A stretch of DNA of 5,844 nucleotides from an uncultured Microcaldota archaeon (GTDB lineage Archaea; Micrarchaeota; Micrarchaeia; Micrarchaeales; Micrarchaeaceae): contig CAIOIN010000098.1 of the NCBI GenBank assembly GCA_903858385.1, positions 1 through 5,844 of the forward strand. The letters are read 5' to 3'. The translations under genes were made by a program, and so were the position numbers. The stretch's first letter is position 1, and every line of letters begins with the position of its first letter. Positions 1-5,136 of the stretch are shown in pieces. The notes beneath the pieces are model-generated. The model was not told the origin of the DNA. It worked only from the letters and a program-made list of their open reading frames with translations, and made no database searches.

Positions 1-93
1 CTGACGAGGTACTGCAATCGCATAATACACATAAAGGACGGAAGGATAGAGAAGGACGTGTACGTGAAGGACACGCATTCGAAAAAGAAGTGA
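1..93 (+). CDS. ABC transporter ATP-binding protein, C-terminal end (partial)
   Basis: The window opens inside a gene read in frame 1. It ends in TGA at 91-93 and leaves 30 residues. The stretch CNRIIHIKDGRIEKD matches the segment just after the H-loop in LolD/MacB-type ABC ATPases, where a pattern of the form 'aDRvihlkDGrI' is almost universal. A Lys-rich tail (HSKKK) follows. The Walker, signature and H-loop motifs lie upstream and are not visible. The subunit would hydrolyse ATP on the cytoplasmic face and drive the permease encoded at 1428-2756. The next gene starts 28 nt downstream on the same strand, so the three genes are probably co-transcribed. The family call rests on a short tail and on context; the subfamily (LolD/MacB) is inferred mainly from the permease type. 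Confidence 0.72.
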   Translation: MTRYCNRIIHIKDGRIEKDVYVKDTHSKKK

Positions 94-121
94 TGCTTAT
101 AATCGAGGACGGTAGATCAAA

Positions 122-1420
122 ATGAAAACGAAAACGATGATTAATGGAATGAAGCTGTTGGCGCTCTTTGCGATTGTTACGGCATTGGTAGGAGTCACGT
201 CGTTCGCGACCACCAGCGGCCCGACGCCGATCCCGCCTGCGCCGAGCTTCCAGATAAGCACGACGGCCACGGTGCTGTGCAGAGGCGTGACCAACAACGT
301 ACCAATCACCATAACGAACTTAGGGAATTCCTACAAGCCGGTGATGGAGAGCGTGCAGGTTAGCCTGAGCGGCAGCGGCATCTATGACGTCGGGCCATCC
401 ATAGACGTATCGAACATAGTAAAGAACCTGACGCTGGGCATACCCGTTTTCGTCTCGGTTGGCACGCCGGAGACGCTCACGGTCGTTCAGGTGCCGATAA
501 TCTACAATTACCTGAACTATTATTCGGACAGCGAAACACGGACGCTGACCTTCGAGGTGGAAAGCTGCCCGACGCAGCTGGTGATGAATGTATCGCCGTC
601 GGTGTTCGTCACCGGCCTCGTGAACAATGTGACGTTCAGCTTCACCAATACAGGCAGCACCGCGCTGCAGAACATATCGACAACGCTGCAGGCAAGCTCG
701 AAGGACATGGCAGAGGAGATCCAGTTCCTCGGAGTGCAGCCGATAAGGATACCCTTGCTCCCGCCAGGGAACACCATAAGCATAGACCAGACCCTGTACG
801 AGAACGTGTCGCGCACATTCACCATCAACATGACAGCCACGCTGTTCAACGGAACCAATCCCGAGGAGATTCTGGAAGGTTTTACCGTGTTCTCGGAGGG
901 AACGATAAACATGGTCCCGTCAAGCATAACCGTGTCGCCTTCGAACGTGACTGCAGGTAGCATATTCTCCACATCATTCGTCGTCACGGATACGGGTACG
1001 GTAGGTGCATCGGGCGCCACGGCCACGGCCCTAGTGCCGAAGGGCTTCAGGGCCTACGGCTCGAACTCGGAATACTTGGGAGACATACAGACCGACACGC
1101 AGACGCCGATCAGCCTGACGCTGATCGCGAATTCGACTGTGAAGAGTGGGGATTATGTCATACCGATAGTGCTGGCATACCAGAACAACCTGAAGGATAA
1201 TCTCAACACCACGATAGATGTCCCGGTTACCGTGATTGGAAGCGGCGGCACCGTCACGAGCGGAGGCAGGACGTTCACCTCCAACTCACTGCCCAACGGG
1301 ACCTATGCGAGAAGAGGCGGCGGAGGCAGCGTGCTGATAGAAGCGGTGCTTGTTATCGCAGTGCTGGCCCTGGCATATCTTTATCTCAAAGAAAGAAAAA
1401 AGACGCACGGTAAAAAGTGA
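122..1420 (+). CDS. Membrane-anchored extracellular protein with three Ig/CARDB-like repeats (COG1361-like)
   Basis: This 432-residue protein has an N-terminal signal or anchor helix (about residues 10-29, after Lys-rich MKTKT), a large extracellular part, and a C-terminal membrane helix (about 403-422) ending in the basic tail KERKKTHGKK. The ectodomain reads as three tandem beta-sandwich-like units at about 42-148, 150-260 and 265-372. The first two share a 'G-V-x-N-N-V-x-x-x-x-T-N-x-G' pattern (residues 55-68 and 165-178), and the third has a diverged version (VTAGSIFSTSFVVTDTG). This is the look of COG1361/CARDB/NEW3-type modules. There are eleven N-x-S/T sequons and only two cysteines (C53, C149). 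A Gly/Ser/Thr-rich juxtamembrane stretch (373-403) precedes the helix. The ATG at 122 is preceded by GGTAGATC (111-118), a weak ribosome-binding match; ATGs at 137 and 149 are alternatives. The gene lies between an ABC ATPase and a MacB-type permease, so it is probably the extracellular partner of that transporter. Its exact function and ligand are unknown. Confidence 0.82.
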   Translation: MKTKTMINGMKLLALFAIVTALVGVTSFATTSGPTPIPPAPSFQISTTATVLCRGVTNNVPITITNLGNSYKPVMESVQVSLSGSGIYDVGPSIDVSNIVKNLTLGIPVFVSVGTPETLTVVQVPIIYNYLNYYSDSETRTLTFEVESCPTQLVMNVSPSVFVTGLVNNVTFSFTNTGSTALQNISTTLQASSKDMAEEIQFLGVQPIRIPLLPPGNTISIDQTLYENVSRTFTINMTATLFNGTNPEEILEGFTVFSEGTINMVPSSITVSPSNVTAGSIFSTSFVVTDTGTVGASGATATALVPKGFRAYGSNSEYLGDIQTDTQTPISLTLIANSTVKSGDYVIPIVLAYQNNLKDNLNTTIDVPVTVIGSGGTVTSGGRTFTSNSLPNGTYARRGGGGSVLIEAVLVIAVLALAYLYLKERKKTHGKK

Positions 1421-1427
1421 ACGTTCC

Positions 1428-2756
1428 ATGGATTTAAAGGACATCTTCTGGATGAGCTCGAAGCAGCTGAACGAGAAGAGAGTAAGGACAGCGCTGACCA
1501 TACTCATGGTAGTCATAGGCGTGGCTTCGATAGTCGCGCTCACATCGTTGACTGCAGGTGTGGGCCAGAGCATACAATCCACGCTGTCGTCTCTTGGGCC
1601 CACGTCCATAATCGTGACCGCTTCAAGCGGCACGGCTTTCACCACGGCCGATGTCTCGAATCTTGAAACATTGCCGAACGTGAGCAGCGTGACTCCGATA
1701 GTGACAGGACAGGGGCAATTGCTGATCAACGGCAACACCTCATCGGTAGAGATCATAGGCATATCGACCACGGGGCTTGAGACTCTACTAGGAGGCAACG
1801 TCAGCCTTTACCAGGGCTCGCTGTATGATGACGATGTGGCGCCGTTGGCGGTCATAGGGCACGGCATCGCATTCTCGTCTGCGACTTCTACAGACCTGCA
1901 GACCGCGGAGGTCGGACAGACTGCGACAGTAGAGATAAGCAGCGGGGCAGGCAGGAGCGGCACGACATCCAAGGTCGTCGTACCGGTGGTGGGCATAATG
2001 AACGCGTACACGTCGGTGCTGCCCATAGACAGCGCCGTCATAGTCTCCATGCCGTTCGCGAAGGTGCTGCTCAACAAATTGTCGTTCAACGAGATGCTGA
2101 TAAAGGCAAAGGATACCGGCAGCGTCAGCAGTCTTGCATCGCTCGTCACGACCATATACGGCAACAAGGCCAGGGTGATGGACACCGAACAGCTGGCAAG
2201 CACTGCGGCTTCGATAATCGGCGCGATCAGCCTCCTCTTCACCGCGATAGCGGGGGTGTCGCTGCTCGTGGCCGCAGTGGGCATAATGAACGTGATGCTC
2301 ATGGCGGTGACTGAGCGCGTGCATGAGATAGGCATATTCAAGGCGGTGGGCTTCGAGAACAGGATGGTGCTGATGATCTTCCTGTTCCAGGCTCTCATCA
2401 TAGGATTCATAGGAGGCATTATAGGCCTGGGCGTCGGAGCCGGGGCGGCCTACTCGCTGTCATCCGTGCTTAGCTCGAGAAGTGCAACGGGCACGACCGG
2501 AGCTCCCACAACAACCGCATCGAGCTCATCGGGATTCAGTAGGACGGGAGGAAGTGCGGGTTTGGCTGCCGGAGGAGGTGGAAGAGCAGCCACGACCGGC
2601 GCAGCCACATCATCGATCTCCATACACCCGGTCTTCACGCTCGGGGTCATATCGGAGGCGATAATCATAGCGGTGCTGGTCAGCGTGCTTGCCGGGGTAT
2701 ACCCGGCGTGGAAGGCCTCGAAGATGGAGCCCATAGACGCGCTGAGGCAGCTCTAG
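1428..2756 (+). CDS. ABC transporter permease, MacB/FtsX family
   Basis: This 442-residue protein has the MacB/FtsX plan. A cytoplasmic N-terminal helix with the NEKRVRTALTIL motif leads into TM1 (about 22-42), followed by an extracellular MacB-type domain (about 43-260). TM2 is at about 262-292. The cytoplasmic coupling segment TERVHEIGIFKAVGF (295-309) is followed by TM3 (about 314-342), TM4 (about 405-425) and the family's typical end, YPAWKASKMEPIDALRQL. In this family the permease does not usually form a channel; it couples ATPase movement to work outside the membrane, such as lipoprotein or peptide extrusion or activation of an envelope enzyme. The ATG at 1428 is chosen because the conserved N-terminus begins there and GTGA (1417-1420) gives a ribosome-binding match that overlaps the previous stop; an in-frame TTG at 1350 would add 26 unlikely residues. 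The gap to the upstream gene is 7 nt, so translation is probably coupled. A low-complexity insertion lies between TM3 and TM4. The substrate is unknown. Confidence 0.9.
   Translation: MDLKDIFWMSSKQLNEKRVRTALTILMVVIGVASIVALTSLTAGVGQSIQSTLSSLGPTSIIVTASSGTAFTTADVSNLETLPNVSSVTPIVTGQGQLLINGNTSSVEIIGISTTGLETLLGGNVSLYQGSLYDDDVAPLAVIGHGIAFSSATSTDLQTAEVGQTATVEISSGAGRSGTTSKVVVPVVGIMNAYTSVLPIDSAVIVSMPFAKVLLNKLSFNEMLIKAKDTGSVSSLASLVTTIYGNKARVMDTEQLASTAASIIGAISLLFTAIAGVSLLVAAVGIMNVMLMAVTERVHEIGIFKAVGFENRMVLMIFLFQALIIGFIGGIIGLGVGAGAAYSLSSVLSSRSATGTTGAPTTTASSSSGFSRTGGSAGLAAGGGGRAATTGAATSSISIHPVFTLGVISEAIIIAVLVSVLAGVYPAWKASKMEPIDALRQL
2472..2615 (+). other. Low-complexity Gly/Ala/Ser/Thr insertion in the permease
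   Basis: Codons 349-396 of the permease encode 48 residues, of which 42 are Gly, Ala, Ser or Thr (11 G, 10 A, 11 S, 10 T). The rest are three Arg, one Pro, one Phe and one Leu. In the standard MacB topology this segment sits outside the cell between TM3 and TM4, where relatives generally have a short loop. It stays in frame and the conserved TM4 and C-terminal motif resume directly after it, so this is an insertion and not a frameshift. It is probably a flexible, possibly O-glycosylated linker. Confidence 0.8.
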
Positions 2757-2766
2757 CCTAGAAGCA

Positions 2767-2778
2767 AAGGAAAAAGAA
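2767..2778 (-). terminator. T-rich tract, candidate terminator of the minus-strand gene
   Basis: Reading the minus strand, TTCTTTTTCCTTT follows directly on the TAA stop at 2781-2779. It fills most of the 22-nt gap between the convergent genes, which fits a simple archaeal T-tract terminator. No stable hairpin accompanies it. Confidence 0.35.
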
Positions 2779-3258
2779 TTATAGGGCTTTTTCAAGGTCT
2801 GCGAGCACCGCCCTTATCTTCTGTGCCGCCAAGTGGTTCCATTCCTTGGGCTGGCCGTAGATGCCGACCTCTATGAAGTTCTCATTGGGGCAGTACTTGG
2901 TGTAAAGCGACACGAGCGTCTTGCCCACGGCGAATTTGTCATCCCTGTAGTATATCCCGCTGCCGATGCGGACATCCGCGACCTCATGCTTCAGATCCCT
3001 GCGGGGATTGACGAGCCCGTGTGCAGCCTCCAGCTTTATTTCCATCTCTTTTGGCGGGATGACCTCATCGACTCTGAAGAGGAATGCGATTGATGAATGG
3101 CCATACTGGTTATGCTTGTAGACAAGCATGCTGCTCACGCCTTTTGGCAGCCCAGGTTCATTTGATCTGCGCAGGAGCGATGATTCCGATGCCTTCGACT
3201 GCAGGGCGTTGTCAAATTGTGCGGTGATTGATGGATGTTTCGACAGTTCGGTTGTCAT
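2779..3258 (-). CDS. Uncharacterised 159-residue soluble protein
   Basis: I do not recognise this protein. It has 159 residues, no signal peptide and no membrane helix. The first 40 residues are polar and Ser-rich and may be a flexible leader. From about residue 44 the sequence alternates hydrophobic and polar residues like beta strands (MLVYKHN, SIAFLFRVDEV, MEIKLEAAHGL, VADVRIGSGIYY, TLVSLYTKY, NFIEVGIYG), and it ends in an amphipathic helix (WNHLAAQKIRAVLADLEKAL). This suggests a small alpha/beta fold. There is one cysteine (C123) and several histidines, but no clear catalytic or metal-binding motif. The ATG at 3258 is supported by AGTGAC a few bases upstream, resembling part of GGTGATC, and by a TATA-like box at 3306-3313 at a suitable distance. 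It lies 58 nt downstream of a membrane-protein gene on the same strand and converges on the ABC operon. The coding call is fairly strong; the function is unknown. Confidence 0.72.
   Translation of the reverse strand: MTTELSKHPSITAQFDNALQSKASESSLLRRSNEPGLPKGVSSMLVYKHNQYGHSSIAFLFRVDEVIPPKEMEIKLEAAHGLVNPRRDLKHEVADVRIGSGIYYRDDKFAVGKTLVSLYTKYCPNENFIEVGIYGQPKEWNHLAAQKIRAVLADLEKAL
2787..2793 (+). terminator. T-tract, candidate terminator of the ABC operon
   Basis: Five T residues (2788-2792) follow GGGC about 30 nt after the permease stop codon. Archaeal RNA polymerase commonly ends transcription at short T-runs without a strong hairpin. The tract lies inside the 3' end of the convergent gene. It is short, so the call is weak. 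Confidence 0.3.
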
Positions 3259-3264
3259 GTTGTC

Positions 3265-3288
3265 ACTGTTATTGACTGTTATTAACAG
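3265..3288 (-). repeat. Overlapping direct and inverted repeat, operator-like
   Basis: ACTGTTATT occurs twice in tandem (3265-3273 and 3275-3283), separated by one base, giving a 10-bp period, about one helical turn. The second copy runs into a perfect inverted repeat, CTGTT-ATT-AACAG (3276-3288). The site lies between the TATA-like box at 3306-3313 and the ATG at 3258, across the predicted transcription start. It could bind a dimeric repressor. No regulator gene is visible nearby, so this is an inference from position and symmetry. Confidence 0.4.
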
Positions 3289-3305
3289 ACCCTTCTCTAG
3301 CGCAG

Positions 3306-3313
3306 ATATTTAT
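3306..3313 (-). promoter_or_regulatory. TATA-box-like promoter element for the 159-residue protein gene
   Basis: On the minus strand the octamer is ATAAATAT, close to the archaeal TATA consensus. A start site about 25 nt downstream would fall near 3283-3287, leaving a leader of roughly 25 nt before the ATG at 3258. The box begins just past the stop of the upstream membrane-protein gene, which suggests that the 159-residue gene has its own promoter besides any read-through. Confidence 0.45.
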
Positions 3314-3316
3314 GCA

Positions 3317-3604
3317 TTATCGGAGGGAACGTTCATCGACGAATTTGCGGTTTTTGCGCTTTGTGACAAAAAGTATAATCGCTGCAATGACGAACCAGAA
3401 GGCAATATCGATCACAAAACCTGATGGATCGAAACGCCATGGATTGTACTGCGGGGCGATCACCAATCTCCGGACCCATGCAATGGGATAGCCATACCAT
3501 GTCGCACCAGTGAGCATGTAGGGCGTACTGTTCAGGATGCCGGTAAAAAGCGTGACTGCGACCGCAGTCGATGCTGATATGAGTATCTTCACAGTATTTC
3601 GCAT
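3317..3604 (-). CDS. Small two-helix membrane protein, uncharacterised
   Basis: This 95-residue protein has a basic N-terminus (MRNTVK) leading into a first membrane helix (about 5-24), a middle segment of about 35 residues, a second helix (about 62-80), and a strongly basic tail beginning TKRKNRK. The middle holds an aromatic and Gly/Pro motif, GATWYGYPIAWVRRLV (33-48), and WRFDPSGFVIDIAFW (56-70) runs into helix 2. These Trp-, Tyr- and Pro-rich patterns look like conserved family motifs, but I cannot name the family or a function. With helix 1 entering from the cytoplasm, the motif segment would face outside. The ATG at 3604 is 5 nt after the pyruvate kinase stop (3610-3612). A TTG at 3613 is an alternative start that would overlap that stop as TTGA and add three residues. 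Either way the gene is tightly coupled to pyruvate kinase and probably co-transcribed with it. Confidence 0.72.
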   Translation of the reverse strand: MRNTVKILISASTAVAVTLFTGILNSTPYMLTGATWYGYPIAWVRRLVIAPQYNPWRFDPSGFVIDIAFWFVIAAIILFVTKRKNRKFVDERSLR

Positions 3605-3609
3605 ATGAA

Positions 3610-4974
3610 TCAATTGTCGCTCTCTATGTACTTCAGCGTGTCGGTGCTGCCGGGGGTGTGCGGCGATCCAGACACTACGATGTAGCGCTTTATGCCGTTC
3701 CTCTTCGCGATCTCTTTGACCTCTTCGAACATGCGGTCCACGGTGCCGTACCTTCCTATCACTATAGACCTCACTCCGTAATACAGGCTTAGCCTCTTCC
3801 TAACTTTTTCGTCCATGGTGAGCGCTATGAGGTCCGTGTTAGGCCTGAGCCTGGATATCATCTTCGCGGTGAAGCCGGTCTGGGTCGGTATGAATATGCA
3901 ATCCGTCTTGAACTCGTCGGCAAGGTTCGAAGCGGCGAAGGCTATGCCTCCGTTTATTGAGGTTACCTTCGGGTACTCTTTCGTTAGTGTGGTGGGTATG
4001 CCTTCCGCAACCTTTGCCGCTCTTGAGAGAAACCTTACTGCCTCGACAGGATGCTTTCCCACGGCGGTCTCGTCGCTCAGCATCAGGCAGTCTGCGCCTT
4101 GGGCGACCCCGTTAGCTATATCGTTCACCTCTGCCCTTGTCGGCGAGAGGTTGTTGATCATGCTGGTGAGCAGCTGCGTTGCGAGTATGGCCGGCTTTCC
4201 GAGTCTCCTTGCCGCGCCTATTATCGTTTTCTGCGCCTCCGGTATGTGCTCGAGGCTAACGCCCATCGCAAGGTCGCCCCTTGCAACCATGACGCCGTCA
4301 GCTTCTCTTGCTATGCCGTCTATGTTGCGCACCGCGATCTTTCTTTCTATCTTCGCCACTATCGGCGCGTCGCCGCATGCCTTCCTCATCTTTATTATGT
4401 CTTCTCCGGACTTCACGAACGACATGCCGATTAGATCAAAATCATTCTTCAGCACGAACCTTGCGAGATCGAGGTCCGCGCTTGTCGGAGCGGATATGCT
4501 CATGTCCGCACCGATGATGCTTATCCCCTTCCTGCTGGACATTTTTCCGTCGGCAACCGCTTTCGTCACGACCTTGGCGCCGTTTATCTCGCTGATGCGG
4601 AACTTCGCGTCGCCATCGCCTATGTCCACGTATGCCCCGACACGGGCATCCTTGTGGAAGTTCTCGTGCTGCACTTGTATTGCTCCTTTTGCAGCGCTGG
4701 AAGAGAAGGTTATGATGTCGCCTTTTTTGACCATTATCGGAGCGTCAAGCTTGCTTATCCTTACCTTCGGGCCCGGAAGATCCGCCAGGATGGCGATGTC
4801 CTTCTGCATGCTTGAAGCAATCCGTTTTATCGTCTCCGCAGTCGCTGCGCCTTCCTCCTTTTTCTCATGCGAGAAGTTTATCCTGACTATGTCGGCGTAT
4901 TTCAATATCCTTTTCAGCGTTCCGGCCTTGCTTATGCTCGGCCCGTAGGTCACGATTATTTTCGTCTTTATCAT
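3610..4974 (-). CDS. pyk: Pyruvate kinase
   Basis: Pyruvate kinase (EC 2.7.1.40) transfers phosphate from phosphoenolpyruvate to ADP, giving ATP and pyruvate in the cytoplasm. This 454-residue protein is near full length for the family and has all three domains: the A barrel, the B lid inserted at about 72-165, and a C-terminal domain from about 340. Visible signatures are TKIIVTYGPS (4-13), RINFSH (31-36, nucleotide and metal site), LADLPGPKVR (63-72), AKIE with the catalytic Lys K208 and metal ligand E210, VARGDLAMG with metal ligand D234, ATQ with T266, PTRAEVNDIANGV (278-290) and MLSDETAVGKHPVEAV (298-313). The C-terminal domain keeps TGFTAKMISRLRP and SGSPHTPGSTDTL, and there is no extra PEP-utiliser domain. 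Start: the ATG at 4974 begins the conserved N-terminus directly and is preceded by GGGATC; the in-frame extension to 5079 shows no family similarity. The usual GDLG is GDLA here. A small membrane-protein gene follows after 5 nt, and an EamA transporter is divergent upstream. Confidence 0.97.
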   Translation of the reverse strand: MIKTKIIVTYGPSISKAGTLKRILKYADIVRINFSHEKKEEGAATAETIKRIASSMQKDIAILADLPGPKVRISKLDAPIMVKKGDIITFSSSAAKGAIQVQHENFHKDARVGAYVDIGDGDAKFRISEINGAKVVTKAVADGKMSSRKGISIIGADMSISAPTSADLDLARFVLKNDFDLIGMSFVKSGEDIIKMRKACGDAPIVAKIERKIAVRNIDGIAREADGVMVARGDLAMGVSLEHIPEAQKTIIGAARRLGKPAILATQLLTSMINNLSPTRAEVNDIANGVAQGADCLMLSDETAVGKHPVEAVRFLSRAAKVAEGIPTTLTKEYPKVTSINGGIAFAASNLADEFKTDCIFIPTQTGFTAKMISRLRPNTDLIALTMDEKVRKRLSLYYGVRSIVIGRYGTVDRMFEEVKEIAKRNGIKRYIVVSGSPHTPGSTDTLKYIESDN

Positions 4975-5055
4975 AAGATCCCGTTGGCTGGTTGCAGAAT
5001 GTCCATTACAGATAGCTACGAAAACGCTATTATGGCTTGCTAAAGCGCCATTGAA

Positions 5056-5075
5056 ATGCGCGCCGCGCGCTGCAT
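5056..5075 (-). repeat. GC-rich hairpin in the pyk upstream region
   Basis: On the plus strand ATGC-GCGC (5056-5063) is complementary to GCGC plus GCAT (5067-5070 and 5072-5075), with a 3-nt loop and one bulged T at 5071. That is eight base pairs of almost pure GC in an otherwise balanced region. If pyk is transcribed from the TATA-like boxes at 5091-5110, the hairpin lies at or just inside the 5' end of its mRNA. A role in RNA stability or regulation is possible but not shown. Confidence 0.4.
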
Positions 5076-5092
5076 GCAACGCAAACGTTGTA
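5075..5092. repeat. Short inverted repeat between the divergent promoters
   Basis: CAACG (5077-5081) and CGTTG (5086-5090) are perfect inverted copies around CAAA. The match extends outward through a G-T and a T-A pair to 5075 and 5092. It sits just downstream of the minus-strand TATA-like box of pyk and just upstream of the plus-strand box of the EamA gene, a place where one bound protein could affect both genes. Confidence 0.35.
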
Positions 5093-5098
5093 ATAAAG
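5091..5098 (-). promoter_or_regulatory. TATA-like element, candidate pyk promoter
   Basis: The minus strand reads CTTTATTA, a fair match to an archaeal TATA box. It would place the transcript start near 5068, giving a leader of roughly 95 nt before the pyk ATG at 4974. A second A/T-rich minus-strand option (ATTTTTAA) overlaps 5101-5110. A weaker candidate, ATAATAG, near 5028-5034 would give a short leader of about 30 nt. The choice among them is uncertain. Confidence 0.3.
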
Positions 5099-5100
5099 TG

Positions 5101-5110
5101 TTAAAAATAT
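5101..5110 (+). promoter_or_regulatory. TATA-like element, candidate promoter of the EamA transporter gene
   Basis: TTAAAAATAT is an archaeal-type TATA box preceded by the purine-rich AAGTG, where a BRE would lie. A start about 26 nt downstream would fall near 5131-5135, just before the ATG at 5137, implying an almost leaderless transcript, or a leader of about 32 nt if the ATG at 5167 is used. Confidence 0.4.
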
Positions 5111-5136
5111 GCTGTTTCAACTACTGAACAGGATTG

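Noticed and set aside
97..103. TTATAAT as a promoter of the repeat-protein gene
   Set aside because: It is only about 20 nt before the ATG, so the transcript would start inside the coding region; co-transcription with the ATPase gene is simpler.
520..1026. Minus-strand open frames across the ABC operon (also 1286-1798, 1788-2419, 2450-2795)
   Set aside because: All are antisense to well-supported genes, show no domain features and have no independent start signals.
1350..1427. 26-codon N-terminal extension of the permease from a TTG
   Set aside because: It overlaps the end of the upstream gene. The conserved MacB N-terminus begins at the ATG at 1428, which has a GTGA ribosome-binding match.
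3815..4948. Long open frame of 377 codons on the plus strand opposite pyruvate kinase
   Set aside because: It lies entirely antisense to an unmistakable enzyme gene, in the frame where the wobble positions of both strands pair. Its product is a Met/Ser/Phe-rich hydrophobic sequence with no recognisable domain.
4975..5079. 35-codon N-terminal extension of pyruvate kinase
   Set aside because: The extension is composition-driven, covers the GC-rich hairpin, and precedes an N-terminus (MIKTKIIVTYGPS) that already aligns with the family start.
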